Positions 50,172 to 59,227 of a stretch of 64,000 nt of DNA are shown piece by piece. Positions within the stretch are counted from its first letter, which is position 1; each line of letters opens with the position of its first letter. Below the pieces are notes generated by a model, which was not told the origin of the DNA, did not search any database, and was given only the letters and a program-made list of their open reading frames with translations. This stretch comes from PALSA-612 sp963846915 (GTDB lineage Bacteria; Actinomycetota; Thermoleophilia; Gaiellales; Gaiellaceae), in the NCBI GenBank assembly GCA_963846915.1, contig CAWJXV010000002.1, forward strand, positions 1-64,000, written 5' to 3'. The position numbers were made by a program, and so were the translations under genes.

Positions 50172-51881
50172 TTGCTTGTGCGGGTGATCCCAGCTCTAGG
50201 CTGGCTGCCCCGCTGGCGGCTGACCGTGAAGCGAGACACGCTCTCGGCGTTGGCGGTGTGGGCTGTGCTGGTTCCGCAGTCGATGGCGTACGCGTCGCTC
50301 GCCGGGGTGCCGCCCGTACAAGGCTTGTATGCCGCCTGCGCGGGACTGTTGCTGTACGCACTGCTGGGGACGAGCAGGCAGCTCAACGTTGGTCCGAGCT
50401 CCGGTGTGGCGATCCTCTCGGCAGCAACGGTCGCGCCGATTGCCGCCGGCAGCAGCGCCCGTTACCTGGAGCTGACGGCACTGCTGGCGTTGATCGTGGG
50501 CGGCTTGCTCCTGTTGTGCGGGATCGCGCGGCTCGGCTTCATCGCCGAGTTCCTAGCCAGACCGGTACTGGCCGGTTACATGGTCGGCCTCGCGCTCGTG
50601 ATCATCGTCGGCCAGATCCCGGCGCTGCTCGGCATCCCGGGCGGCTCGGGCAACTTCTTCCAACTCGCCTGGCAGCTGTTCCCCAACCTCGACGCCGTCT
50701 CCGGCTGGACGGTCGGGATCGGTCTCGCCTCGCTGGCCCTGATCCTTGTCCTGCGGTCGGTCTCACCGCAGCTGCCCGGGTCTCTGATCGCGGTCGTCGC
50801 GGGCGTCATCGCGGCTCGAGCCTTTGACACGGACGGACACGGCGTCGCCGAGCTCGGGAAGATCGCCGCCGAACTTCCAGACGTGACACTGCCGAACGTG
50901 ACCTACGCCGACTTCGAGCGCCTATTCGCCGGAGCAGTCGGGCTGTCGCTGCTCGCCTACGCCGAATCGATCGCTGCGGCCCGCTCATTCGCCGCCAAGC
51001 ACCGCTACGAGGTGGACGCAAACAAAGAGCTGATCGCGCTCGGCGCAACCAACATCGGATCGGGACTGGTTCAGGGCTTCGCCATCGACGCCAGCGTCTC
51101 GCGAACGTCCGTCGCCGACGGCAGCGGTCAGCGCTCGCAGCTCGCCGGGCTCGTCAACCTCGCGCTCCTGATCGTGACCCTAGCGTTGCTGACTCCGTTC
51201 TTCGCCGACCTCCCGAAAGCGACCCTGGCCGCGATCGTGATCGCCGCGGTCTTGCCACTCCTCAAGACCGCCGACCTACGCCGCCTCTACCGCATCGACA
51301 CGACCGACTTCACGATCGCGGTGGTGTGCCTCTGCGGCGTGCTCGTCGTCGGCGTACTCGGCGGCATCATCGTCGCGATCGTCGCCTCCCTCGTCGCCCT
51401 CGTCTACCGAGGCTTCCGCCCCGAAGTCGCAGTCCTCGGCCGATCGCACTCGCGAGAAACCAACGAAGACATCGGCTACAGAGACGTGTTCAGACACCAC
51501 GAGGTCGAGACGTTCCCCGGCCTCGTCATCTTCCGCTTCGACCAGGAGATCTTCTTCGCCAACGCCACCTTCTTCCGCGACCAGATCCGACATCTAGCCA
51601 GCACGACCAAACCGCTGCCACGCACGATCCTCATCGACGCCGCCGCAGTCACCCACATCGACACCACCGGCCTCGACATGCTCACAGAACTCCACGACGA
51701 ACTCTCGTCTGACGGCATCACGCTCACCTTCGCCCGAATCAAAGGCCCCGTCCACGACACCCTCAACCGAGCCGGACTCACCGACCAATTCGGACCCGAA
51801 CACTTCTACCCCACCATCAAAGCCGCCGTCACAGACTTCCTCAACCAACACACCTCAACCCCCACAAACCCGCACGCGTGA
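50172..51881 (+). CDS. SulP family anion transporter with STAS domain (copy 2)
   Basis: 569 residues from TTG 50172 (LLVRVIPALGWLPRWR). It has the SulP core with VLVPQSMAYASLAGVPPVQG, NVGPSSGVAILSA and 10-12 helices, and a C-terminal STAS domain (GLVIFRFDQEIFFANATFF, ILIDAAAVTHIDTTGLDMLT). The protein is clearly diverged from copy 1 at 25395-27122. The last 300 or so bases use unusually many CAC, AAC, ACC and CCA codons compared with the rest, perhaps a transferred 3' end. Substrate (sulfate, bicarbonate, dicarboxylate) is not decidable. Confidence 0.88.
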   Translation: MLVRVIPALGWLPRWRLTVKRDTLSALAVWAVLVPQSMAYASLAGVPPVQGLYAACAGLLLYALLGTSRQLNVGPSSGVAILSAATVAPIAAGSSARYLELTALLALIVGGLLLLCGIARLGFIAEFLARPVLAGYMVGLALVIIVGQIPALLGIPGGSGNFFQLAWQLFPNLDAVSGWTVGIGLASLALILVLRSVSPQLPGSLIAVVAGVIAARAFDTDGHGVAELGKIAAELPDVTLPNVTYADFERLFAGAVGLSLLAYAESIAAARSFAAKHRYEVDANKELIALGATNIGSGLVQGFAIDASVSRTSVADGSGQRSQLAGLVNLALLIVTLALLTPFFADLPKATLAAIVIAAVLPLLKTADLRRLYRIDTTDFTIAVVCLCGVLVVGVLGGIIVAIVASLVALVYRGFRPEVAVLGRSHSRETNEDIGYRDVFRHHEVETFPGLVIFRFDQEIFFANATFFRDQIRHLASTTKPLPRTILIDAAAVTHIDTTGLDMLTELHDELSSDGITLTFARIKGPVHDTLNRAGLTDQFGPEHFYPTIKAAVTDFLNQHTSTPTNPHA

Positions 51882-52089
51882 GTGGGGTCGGCGGGGAGGG
51901 TGAATCGGCTCGGTCTGCTTGGGGTCGGGGCGGCTGTCAGGAACGCACGATCGCCTTCACCGCTCGACGTCCTTTCTGGGCTGGATCTTGAACGAGACCA
52001 GGCGAGCCCGGATCTGCCAGCGCTCAGACGATCTCAGCGGACCTAACTCGGCTCTACAAGCCAGAAAGGACACCCCGTGACCATGCTTC

Positions 52090-53122
52090 TCAGAAGAACT
52101 TCTTGTACCGGAAGAAGCCGAGCAGCCCCACGAGGATGACGACCATCGCGCCGATGATGGCCCACCAGTCCTCGGACGGTGTCGAAGCCGGGGAAGCGGA
52201 CGTTCATGCCGAAGATGCCCGTGAGCAACGTCAGCGGCAGGAGCACGACGCTGAACACGGTCAGGATCCGCAGGATGTCGTTCTGGCGGTGCGAGATGAC
52301 CGACTCGTTGGTCGACTCGAGCCCTTCGACGACCTCCTTGTAGTTGTCGAGCAGATCCCAGATCCGCTCGGACGCGTCGACGATGTCGTCGAAGTAGACC
52401 TCCAGCTCCTCGGGCAGGAAGCGCCGCGTCTGGCGCTCGAGCACGCGCAGGGTCGCCCGCTCGGGCTTGATGATCTTGCGGTAGGAGATGATCTCCTGCT
52501 TGACGTTGGAGATGTCGCGGACGACCTCCTCCGAGCGGCCCTCGAACATCTCGTCCTCGACCGTGTCGAGCTTGTGCCCGATCTTGTCGAGGATCGGGAA
52601 GCAGTAGTCGAACAGGTCGTCGAGAACGTGGTAGAGCAGGTAGCCCGAGCCCTTGCCGAACAGGCTCGCCCTCAGCTCGGCGTCCGCGTAGCAGCGCTGG
52701 AAGAGCCGCGTCACCGGCAGGAGCTCGACGGTCGGCAACGTGACGAGGAACTCCGGGCCGAGGAAGAAGTCGAGCTCGCCCGCGTTCAGCCGCTGGACAG
52801 TCTTGTCGTAGACCGGGAAGTGCAGCACGCCGAAGAGGTACTCGGGGTACTCGTCGATCTTCGGCCGCTGACGCTTGGAGAGCACGTCCTCGAGGTCGAG
52901 CGGGTGCCAGCCGAAGCGCGACTGGAGCTGCGCGGCCTCCTCCGCCGTGGGGCCCGTCAGGTGGACCCAGGTCAGGTTGCCGTCGTGAAGCTCAGCGAGC
53001 CGCGGCTCGGGCGTCGCGACGACGACGTCGGGCACGCGCGCACGACGGGGCGACCGCTTGATGCGGGGCAGGCTCGGCATCGGGACTGAGCGGGTCGTCG
53101 GTCGGGGTCGCCATGGGTTCAT
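52090..53122 (-). pseudogene. corA: CorA-family divalent metal transporter, frameshift near the C-terminus
   Basis: ATG 53122 has a site (GAGAGGGGTACG). The long soluble N-terminal domain (VHLTGPTAEEAAQLQSRFGW, FFLGPEFLVTLPTVELLPV), the coiled stalk, and the first membrane helix with the GMN signature in LTGIFGMNVRFPG are intact. A one-base shift near 52178 is then needed to restore the second helix, DWWAIIGAMVVILVGLLGFF, and basic C-terminus ending at 52090. Without repair the protein reads GLVGHHRRDG and loses helix 2. CorA channels import magnesium, nickel or cobalt as pentamers. The break is probably a sequencing indel. Confidence 0.8.
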
Positions 53123-53162
53123 CGTACCCCTCTCGGACCCGGGTGACCACTATCGTTGCCCC

Positions 53163-54209
53163 GTGGCGTATTCCCTGGAGGAGCTGCAGCTCGCGGCCCG
53201 GAACCACGGGATGCCGCTCGAGGCGCTCCGCTACGAGGTGACGCCGGTCGGGCTCCACTACCTGCTCGTCCACTTCGACGTCCCGTCAGCGCCGGCCGAC
53301 TGGCGCCTGAGCGTGGACGGACGCGTCGAGCGACCGCTGTCGCTCTCGCTCGACGACCTGCGCGCGCGCCCGACGGTCCGCCGAATCGTGACGATGGAGT
53401 GCGCCGGGAACGGCCGCGCCCGGCTCGAGCCGCACGTCGTCAGCCAGCCCTGGCTCGCAGAGGCAGTCGGCACCGGCGAGTGGGGAGGAGTCGAACTCGC
53501 ACCGCTCCTCGAGGAGGCCGGCGTCCGGGACGGGTCGATCGAGGTGCTGTTCGGCGCGCTCGACCATGGGATCGACGGCGGTGTCGAGCAGGCGTACGAG
53601 CGCAGCCTCCCGCTCGGCGAGGTGCTCGCGGGCGACGCGCTGCTCGCGTACGAGCTGAACGGCGCGCCGCTGCCGCCGCAGCACGGCTTCCCGCTGCGCC
53701 TGGTCGTTCCCGGTTGGTACGGCATGACGAACGTGAAGTGGCTCGAACGGATCACCGTGCTCGACCGGCCGTTCGCGGGCTACCAGCAGGCGCACGCGTA
53801 CCGCTTCCGGCGCAACGAGGACGACGAGGGCGAGCCGGTCACCCGCATGCGGCCGCGCGCGTTGATGATCCCGCCGGGCATGCCCGACTTCATGTCACGG
53901 CGGCGCTTCGTCGAGCCCGGGCCGTGCCCGCTCGAAGGCCGCGCCTGGTCGGGCCTGGCGCGGGTCGCGGCCGTGGAGGTGAGTGCCGACGGGGGCGCGA
54001 CGTGGAGCGAGGCAAAGCTCGCACCTCCGCCCGATCCGTCGGCCTGGTGCGGTTGGAGCTTCGTGTGGGACGCGCGCGAGGGCGAGCACGAGCTCTGTTG
54101 CCGCGCACGGGACGCCGGCGGCAACGAGCAGCCGCCCGAGCCCGAGTGGAACGTCGGCGGCTACTCGAACAACGCCGTGCAGCGCGTACCGGTGACTGTC
54201 AGGCGCTGA
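53163..54209 (+). CDS. Sulfite-oxidase-like molybdopterin oxidoreductase
   Basis: GTG 53163 gives 348 residues with the sulfite-oxidase fold: Moco-binding region RIVTMECAGNGR with the molybdenum-ligating Cys, WGGVELAPLLEEAGV, FPLRLVVPGWYGMTNVKWLE, and a C-terminal dimerisation domain (VAAVEVSADGGATWSEAKLA, WNVGGYSNNAVQRVPV). No haem domain and no Tat signal, so a cytoplasmic bare molybdoenzyme like actinobacterial sulfite-oxidase homologues. Start is divergent from CorA by 40 bases. Substrate uncertain. Confidence 0.87.
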   Translation: MAYSLEELQLAARNHGMPLEALRYEVTPVGLHYLLVHFDVPSAPADWRLSVDGRVERPLSLSLDDLRARPTVRRIVTMECAGNGRARLEPHVVSQPWLAEAVGTGEWGGVELAPLLEEAGVRDGSIEVLFGALDHGIDGGVEQAYERSLPLGEVLAGDALLAYELNGAPLPPQHGFPLRLVVPGWYGMTNVKWLERITVLDRPFAGYQQAHAYRFRRNEDDEGEPVTRMRPRALMIPPGMPDFMSRRRFVEPGPCPLEGRAWSGLARVAAVEVSADGGATWSEAKLAPPPDPSAWCGWSFVWDAREGEHELCCRARDAGGNEQPPEPEWNVGGYSNNAVQRVPVTVRR

Positions 54210-54708
54210 CCGGCCGGGCGGTGAGCTCCAGCGTCTCCGGCAGACTCGCTGCCCAGTCGTGGATCGCCGCCCAGTCGCGCAGGTCGGTCTTGGCCATGTG
54301 GTTGAGCGGGAACCGGAGGCGCTCCGGGTCGATCACGCCGCCGAACACGGCGACGGCCCGCGGCTCGAGATCGTGCTCCTTCGCGAGCGCGTGGTCGAGC
54401 TGCGTGCGCGAGTGCGCGAAGTCCTCGGGGGTGTCCTTGCCGGGGCCGAGGGCGAACACGGCGAACGGCAGGTCGGCGAGCGCTTCGCGGTGATCGTGCA
54501 GGAAGCGGTTCGCATCGCTGTGCCAGCGGCCCATGTAGATGGAGCCGCCGAGGACGAGGGCGCTGAACCCGTCGAGCTCGTCGACCTCGAGGGCCGTCTG
54601 GACGGCTGTCGTCAAACCCTGTTCGCGGAGCACCTCGCCGATCCGCCGGGCGACCTGCTCCGTCGATCCGTGCTTGGACGCGTAGACGATGAGGACATCC
54701 GCAGGCAT
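54199..54708 (-). CDS. Flavodoxin-domain protein (HemG-like)
   Basis: ATG 54708 follows a textbook site (AAGAAGGAGGTGTGAC). The 169 residues have the FMN phosphate loop VYASKHGSTEQVARRI, then LVLGGSIYMGRWH and PFAVFALGPGKDTPEDF. It resembles the menaquinone-dependent protoporphyrinogen oxidase HemG or generic flavodoxin-like proteins. No haem genes are near. It overlaps the end of the molybdoenzyme gene by 11 bases, convergently. Confidence 0.82.
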   Translation of the reverse strand: MPADVLIVYASKHGSTEQVARRIGEVLREQGLTTAVQTALEVDELDGFSALVLGGSIYMGRWHSDANRFLHDHREALADLPFAVFALGPGKDTPEDFAHSRTQLDHALAKEHDLEPRAVAVFGGVIDPERLRFPLNHMAKTDLRDWAAIHDWAASLPETLELTARPVSA

Positions 54709-54824
54709 GTCACACCTCCTTCTTGTCGTTGCCCTGATTCGACCTGCGTCCGGCCTGCGAGGCATCCGCGGCGAACCGGATACCGCGTCCGTGGAAATGC
54801 TGATCGCGACGCCCCCCGCGATCA

Positions 54825-54927
54825 GCGTCTGACGCCTTCCGGAGTGGTGTCAGGCACTGCTACGGAGTGGTGCCGGAGAAGTGCCAGAGCAGTGCCAGAC
54901 ACCGCTACGGATTGGTGACAGACACTG
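54825..54927. repeat. Cluster of dispersed GGTGTCAGGCAC-type repeats
   Basis: About four degenerate units occur in 100 bases: GTGGTGTCAGGCACTGCTACG, GAGTGGTGCCGGAGAAGTGCC, AGTGCCAGACACCGCTACGG, TTGGTGACAGACACTG. The last pair, inverted, matches the single unit at 42677-42714. Intergenic, near the htrA-like start. Confidence 0.6.
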
Positions 54928-55020
54928 AACGTGCGGCTTTGCTCGTGGCGTACCGGCGCGGCCGCTTTAACGGGAGCTTTGCGGAACGCTCAGCCCGTTC
55001 TTAGAGGGATATGGTCTGCT

Positions 55021-56052
55021 ATGCGGGTAGTGGACGGCAGATTCCTCAAGCTCTCCCTCCTCGGCGCGGTCGGCGCCGCCGTCCTGGTCATGGGCAGCAC
55101 AGTCGTGCTCGGCCGGGCCGGCGGCGCCGCCGCCGTCACGTCCACGAGTCCGCGAACGGGCGTCGTCGTCGTGAACACGAATCTCGCCCTCGGCGGCGGC
55201 GCCGCAGCCGGGACCGGGATTGTCCTCTCCTCGTCCGGCCTCGTGCTGACGAACAACCATGTGATCCGCGGCGCGACGACCATTCGCGTCACGGACGTCT
55301 CCGACGGCAGGACGTTCGGCGCCACGGTCCTCGGCTACAGCGTCTCCAGGGACATCGCATTGCTCAAGCTGAAGAACCCGACCGGTCTGCAGGCCGCGTC
55401 GATCGGCAACTCGTCGTCCGCGAGCGTGGGACAGGCGGTCACGGCCGTCGGCAACGCCGGCGGCAGCGGCTCGCTGACGACGGTGACCGGCCGCGTCACC
55501 GGACTCGGCCAGTCGATCACGGTCAGCGACGACCAGGGCGGCTCGAACCGCCTGGTCAACCTCATCCAGACGAACGCGCCGCTGCAGCCCGGCGACTCCG
55601 GCGGCCCCTTGCTGGCCGGCGGACACGTGATCGGAGTCGATGCCGCCGCCGGTGGATTCGGGAACGGCGAGCGTGAGGGCTTCGCGATCCCGATCAACAC
55701 CGCGATGTCGATCGCCAGGCAGGTCCACGCGGGACAGCGCTCGGCGACCGTGCACGTCGGACCGACGGCGTTCCTCGGCGTCCTCCTCGACCGGTCGAGC
55801 GGCTTCGAGGGCCAGGACACTCCGGGCGCTCTCGTCCGGGACGTCGTCCCCGGCTCCGCGGCCGACCATGCCGGCCTCGGCCAGGGCGACGTGATCACGG
55901 GCCTCGGCGGCCGCGCCGTCACCTCGCCGACCGGGCTCCAGAAGGTCGTGCTCCAGGCCTCGCCCGGAAAGCCGGTGCGCCTCAACTGGGTGGACGCGTA
56001 CGGCTACAGCAACAGCGCCACGATCCGGCCCGCCGCCGGCCCGCCTCAGTAA
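55021..56052 (+). CDS. HtrA/DegP-like trypsin-type serine protease with PDZ domain
   Basis: The ATG at 55021 has no near-ideal SD but opens a signal-anchor (LSLLGAVGAAVLVMGSTVVL). 343 residues. The catalytic triad is His80 (LTNNHVIRG), Asp111 (SRDIALLK) and Ser193 (GDSGGPLL). Residues about 245-335 form a PDZ domain (FLGVLLD, VVPGSAADHAGLGQGDVITG). A membrane-anchored, outward-facing quality-control protease. Followed by a strong terminator and then a second, unrelated protease. Confidence 0.88.
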   Translation: MRVVDGRFLKLSLLGAVGAAVLVMGSTVVLGRAGGAAAVTSTSPRTGVVVVNTNLALGGGAAAGTGIVLSSSGLVLTNNHVIRGATTIRVTDVSDGRTFGATVLGYSVSRDIALLKLKNPTGLQAASIGNSSSASVGQAVTAVGNAGGSGSLTTVTGRVTGLGQSITVSDDQGGSNRLVNLIQTNAPLQPGDSGGPLLAGGHVIGVDAAAGGFGNGEREGFAIPINTAMSIARQVHAGQRSATVHVGPTAFLGVLLDRSSGFEGQDTPGALVRDVVPGSAADHAGLGQGDVITGLGGRAVTSPTGLQKVVLQASPGKPVRLNWVDAYGYSNSATIRPAAGPPQ

Positions 56053-56055
56053 CGC

Positions 56056-56083
56056 CATGGGGGAAACGCCTGTTTCCCCCATG
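56056..56083 (+). terminator. 12-bp hairpin terminator after the HtrA-like gene
   Basis: CATGGGGGAAAC and GTTTCCCCCATG pair over 12 positions around GCCT, starting four bases after the stop codon. Confidence 0.8.
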
Positions 56084-56244
56084 AGCCCCCTTCCGGTTCG
56101 TAGCGCGACCACGACGGCCTGAGCTCCACCGCGGCGAAGCCACGGTTCCGCCGCGACGGGCAGCCGACCGGCGGATGCGATGATCCGTCGATCGGCCCGA
56201 GAGTTCATCCGATCCGCTGCCGGCAGCGTACGACCGAGGGTCAG

Positions 56245-57633
56245 GTGCTGACTTCTCCATCCAGGCTCTCGTTCGTGTGTGTGCTGGCGATCGCGGTCGC
56301 CGCGCTCGTGCTCGGTACGACCGGGGGTTCCGCGGCGGCTCGGCACGCGACGCCGTCGGCGGCCGACGAGTGGTGGCTGCCCGTGGTCGACACGCTCGGC
56401 CTGACGCCGCCGGGGCCGGGGAAACCGGTGTTCATCGTCGATCGCGGCGTCGATCTCACCCATCCGGACCTCGCCGGTAGGCCCAACACGGTCGCGCTCA
56501 ACCCGCAGACGTTCCGCCACGAAGACGCCGACGGCTTTCACGCGACGGGGCTCGCCTCGATCGTCGGCTCGCCCGGCCGGCCCGACGGCTTGATCGGCAT
56601 CTACCCGCAGGCCCGGATCTACTCGTGGGACGCGAGCCCTGATGGCCTGCTCTCGACCATCTATGTCCTACCGGGCATGGCCGCGGCGGCCAAGCGGTGC
56701 CCAGGGGTCGTGTTGCTCAGCTTCGGCCTTTCCGACCGGGAGTTCGTGCACGCGATCGAGAACCTCCAGGAAGGGATCGACCGCGTCGTCGACCGCGGCT
56801 GCCTCGTCGTCGCGTCGACGGGCAACCAGCGCACACAAGGGAGCCCGCCCTTCTACCCGGCCACGCTGCAGCACGTGTTCACCGTTGCCTCCACCTCGCG
56901 GGACGGATCGATCGCGCCGTTCTCGAGCGCCTCGCCTGCGGTCGACCTCGCCGCGCCGGGTGTAGACATCCCGCTCGCGATGCCGCTCGCGACCACCCTG
57001 TCCGGGTACGGCATCCGCTCGGGCACGAGCTACTCGGCGGCGATCGTGGCCGGGGCGGCCGCCTGGATCTGGACGCTACGTCCGACGCTCCAGGCCTCGC
57101 AGGTGGCTGAGATCCTGCGCCACTCGGCCCGCCCGCTCGGCTCCCCGTCGCCGAACGACGACTTCGGCTTCGGCCTCCTCGATGTCGCGGCCGCGCTACG
57201 GACGCCCGCGCCGCCGCCCGACCAGCTCGAGCCGAACGACGACATCGTCTACGCGCTCCCGCTCGGCACGCCCAACCACGGCTCGTGGCCGCTCACGACG
57301 CCGACACGGGCGCAGACCGCGATCACGGCCAGCGTGACCGCGATCAAGGACCCGGTCGACGTCTACCGCACCTGGGTGCCCGCACGCTCGACGCTCACAG
57401 CGTCGCTCACCCCGGCCACAGGGCTCACGCTCGGCCTCTGGAGCGACGTGACGCAGACGGTCGACGAAACCGGGTCCGACCGCCGTGCCCACCGCTTCGC
57501 GTTCGCCTCACCAGCGGGCGCCCTCACGTACCGGAGCCGGAGCGCCCGCGGGAGCTACCTCTACCTCGAGGTCGCCCTGGCGAAACGCGTACGGCCGGCG
57601 GTGTACTACACGCTCAGCGTGTCAGTGCACTAG
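56245..57633 (+). CDS. Secreted subtilisin-like serine protease (S8)
   Basis: GTG 56245 starts a signal peptide (about residues 1-37). The 462-residue protein has the S8 triad Asp66 (FIVDRGVDLTHPDLAG), His99 (DGFHATGLASI) and Ser262 (GTSYSAAIVAG), with SFGLSD and ASTGNQRT around the oxyanion region. A C-terminal beta-domain follows (about 310-462, PNDDIVYALPLGTPNHG), a P-domain-like prepeptidase fold. It is lacking a long propeptide. Probably exported for protein degradation. The mycosin-type tail membrane helix is absent. Confidence 0.87.
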   Translation: MLTSPSRLSFVCVLAIAVAALVLGTTGGSAAARHATPSAADEWWLPVVDTLGLTPPGPGKPVFIVDRGVDLTHPDLAGRPNTVALNPQTFRHEDADGFHATGLASIVGSPGRPDGLIGIYPQARIYSWDASPDGLLSTIYVLPGMAAAAKRCPGVVLLSFGLSDREFVHAIENLQEGIDRVVDRGCLVVASTGNQRTQGSPPFYPATLQHVFTVASTSRDGSIAPFSSASPAVDLAAPGVDIPLAMPLATTLSGYGIRSGTSYSAAIVAGAAAWIWTLRPTLQASQVAEILRHSARPLGSPSPNDDFGFGLLDVAAALRTPAPPPDQLEPNDDIVYALPLGTPNHGSWPLTTPTRAQTAITASVTAIKDPVDVYRTWVPARSTLTASLTPATGLTLGLWSDVTQTVDETGSDRRAHRFAFASPAGALTYRSRSARGSYLYLEVALAKRVRPAVYYTLSVSVH

Positions 57634-57698
57634 AGCCGCCGCGGACGGACTCACTCGCCGCCTCTCCCGCCGCTCCATAGACCCGAAAGGAGGCGACG

Positions 57699-57764
57699 AT
57701 GACGGACCAAGAACAGGCCCGACGGTTCGCGCCGGGCCTGATTCCTCGCAAACCGTCCTTCTAG
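57699..57764 (+). CDS. 21-residue small peptide with strong ribosome site
   Basis: The ATG at 57699 is seven bases after AAAGGAGG, one of the best Shine-Dalgarno sites in the window. The frame encodes MTDQEQARRFAPGLIPRKPS plus a final Phe and stops at TAG 57764. No downstream gene in the same direction lies within 700 bases. It may be a real micropeptide or a regulatory leader; no family is known. The rest of 57634-57992 shows no other gene. Confidence 0.4.
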   Translation: MTDQEQARRFAPGLIPRKPSF

Positions 57765-57992
57765 GCGATCTCCCTCATCGCTCGGACGGCCGATGCCCTT
57801 GTCCCCCGGTCGGTGCCGAGGGACGCCGCTAGTCCTTTCGGGCCGCACGATCGTACTAACCGGCACATCAGGTCCACAAGACAGCCCGTAGTCAGGAACG
57901 CGGATTCCACACTCCGGGGACTGCCGTTGGCGTCGGCTGAAGCTCGTTTGAGGCGTCTCTGTCGGTAAGGAGCCTCTCGTGGCTACGTCGCC

Positions 57993-58283
57993 TCACAGGC
58001 TGCCCAATCCTCGCCGAAACGCCCACGCACAGTCCGGACAGCGCCAGTCTCGAAGGGTGTCGGCCGCGATCGTCTTTCCAGACGTCGACCACCACTGCCC
58101 CGGATGCCGCGAACACTCGATCTCCACGCCACGCACCTCACGAAGCTCGTCCCAATCCGGTGTGGAAACACGAAGGCCGGCAGCATCCCTGATGCCGATA
58201 CATCGCGCCTCGTCTGCTTCGCCGACGACGTCGTAGACGCCCGAGGCGAGGCTGAGCCCCGCCGGGAGCCGCAATCGCGTCAT
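57993..58283 (-). CDS. Small Cys/His zinc-ribbon-like protein
   Basis: 96 residues from ATG 58283 (MTRLRLPAGLSLASGVYDVV). The second half has IECSRHPGQWWS and WRCPDCAWAFRRG, a C-x2-H...C-x2-C set that could bind zinc. The start codon overlaps the TGA of the preceding membrane peptide (ATGA). Intact; function unknown. Confidence 0.5.
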   Translation of the reverse strand: MTRLRLPAGLSLASGVYDVVGEADEARCIGIRDAAGLRVSTPDWDELREVRGVEIECSRHPGQWWSTSGKTIAADTLRDWRCPDCAWAFRRGLGSL

Positions 58284-58417
58284 GGGCCTCCCTCCCCCTG
58301 CGTGGCCCCGAGCAGACCTCGCTTCTGCCGCTCAACTCGAGTTCGAACCGCACAGATCACCAGGGCGAGAGCACGCAGGAGTCGCAGGGAACCGACGAGC
58401 ACGAGTCGAACAGCCAC
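58280..58417 (-). CDS. Small single-pass membrane peptide
   Basis: A GTG at 58417 gives 45 residues with one hydrophobic helix (VRLVLVGSLRLLRALALVIC) and a basic/Gly tail. Its TGA overlaps the start of the zinc-ribbon-like gene, indicating translational coupling. It is too short for family assignment. Confidence 0.4.
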   Translation of the reverse strand: MAVRLVLVGSLRLLRALALVICAVRTRVERQKRGLLGATQGEGGP

Positions 58418-58551
58418 GACCAGAGACTAGTGGCCGGAGATACCGAGCTGGCCTTGGCCGACCCGCCGGCCGATCTGCGCCCAGGGCACGCCTTCACGCT
58501 GCCCACTCCTCGGATACGCTCGCTCTCGAATCCCCGAAAGAGGAGGGCACC

Positions 58552-58845
58552 GTGTCCGAATACGTCCGTGTCGCCACGTTCGAGGCAGATGAGGCAGCGC
58601 TCGACACGTTGGTCAAAGAGATCAGCTCGCACGACGGACCGCCGGAAGGCGTACCGGGAAAGAGCATCATGGTCGGCGTCGATCGGGCCGCCGGCAAGGT
58701 TCGCGTCGTGGTCCGCTTCGGCTCCGAGGACGATCTGCGCAAAGGCAGCGCCACGCTCGACGCGATGAACCCGCCTGACGAGGCCAGCATGCGCCGTATC
58801 TCGGTCGAGACGTACGAGATCGTGCTCGAACGACACGCGCCGTAA
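58552..58845 (+). CDS. Conserved ferredoxin-fold protein (ABM-like), paralogue 2
   Basis: GTG 58552 follows AGAGGAGGGCACC. 97 residues (VSEYVRVATFEADEAALDTL...YEIVLERHAP), paralogous to 41519-41809: both carry a VATF/VVTF strand, DGPPEG, V-x-VRF-(G/P)SE and AMNPP. Same predicted beta-alpha-beta fold. Function unknown; intact. Confidence 0.7.
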   Translation: MSEYVRVATFEADEAALDTLVKEISSHDGPPEGVPGKSIMVGVDRAAGKVRVVVRFGSEDDLRKGSATLDAMNPPDEASMRRISVETYEIVLERHAP

Positions 58846-58879
58846 CTCGTCACGCGGCCAGCGGGCATCTCGTGAAGCT

Positions 58880-58969
58880 ATGCCACCGCCGACTCTGACC
58901 CGTCTGTTGTGGATCTGCGCGATCGTGTTCGGGTGCAACTACGTCTTCGCGCTGATCGGAAACCGTTAA
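58880..58969 (+). CDS. 29-residue single-pass membrane micropeptide
   Basis: ATG 58880 encodes MPPPTLTRLLWICAIVFGCN and a hydrophobic end (YVFALIGNR), a single membrane helix, before TAA 58969. The ribosome site is weak. It lies 35 bases after paralogue 2 and may be co-transcribed. Support is limited to the helix and position. Confidence 0.3.
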   Translation: MPPPTLTRLLWICAIVFGCNYVFALIGNR

Positions 58970-59081
58970 AGAGCCCGCCCGGGGTAGCGCCAGGGTACGT
59001 ACCGCGCGTTGCTTTCGCGGCATAGATGGCACATCTGACCCGCTCAACCATGCGGTTCTTGTGTGGCTGAGCGGGTTTCGA

Positions 59082-59154
59082 TGCGCCTGGAAGGATTCGA
59101 ACCTTCGGCCTTGCGCTCCGGAGGCGCACGCTCTATCCCCTGAGCTACAGGCGC
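59082..59154 (-). tRNA. tRNA-Arg (anticodon CCG)
   Basis: On the minus strand: acceptor arms GCGCCTG/CAGGCGC, D-arm TAGCTCAGGGGATAGAGC, anticodon stem TGCGC/GCGCA with loop CTCCGGA (anticodon CCG), and T-arm AAGGTTCGAATCCTT. No CCA is encoded. Downstream, ACCCGCTCA and TGAGCGGGT (59038-59076) can form a hairpin that may terminate it, though no T-run follows. Confidence 0.93.
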
Positions 59155-59227
59155 GCTCGCGCCAGTCTAGCGGCGCCTCGAACGGCCCCTCGGGCGGCCG
59201 AGGGCGACGCTGCGCCCTGTCTAGGCT

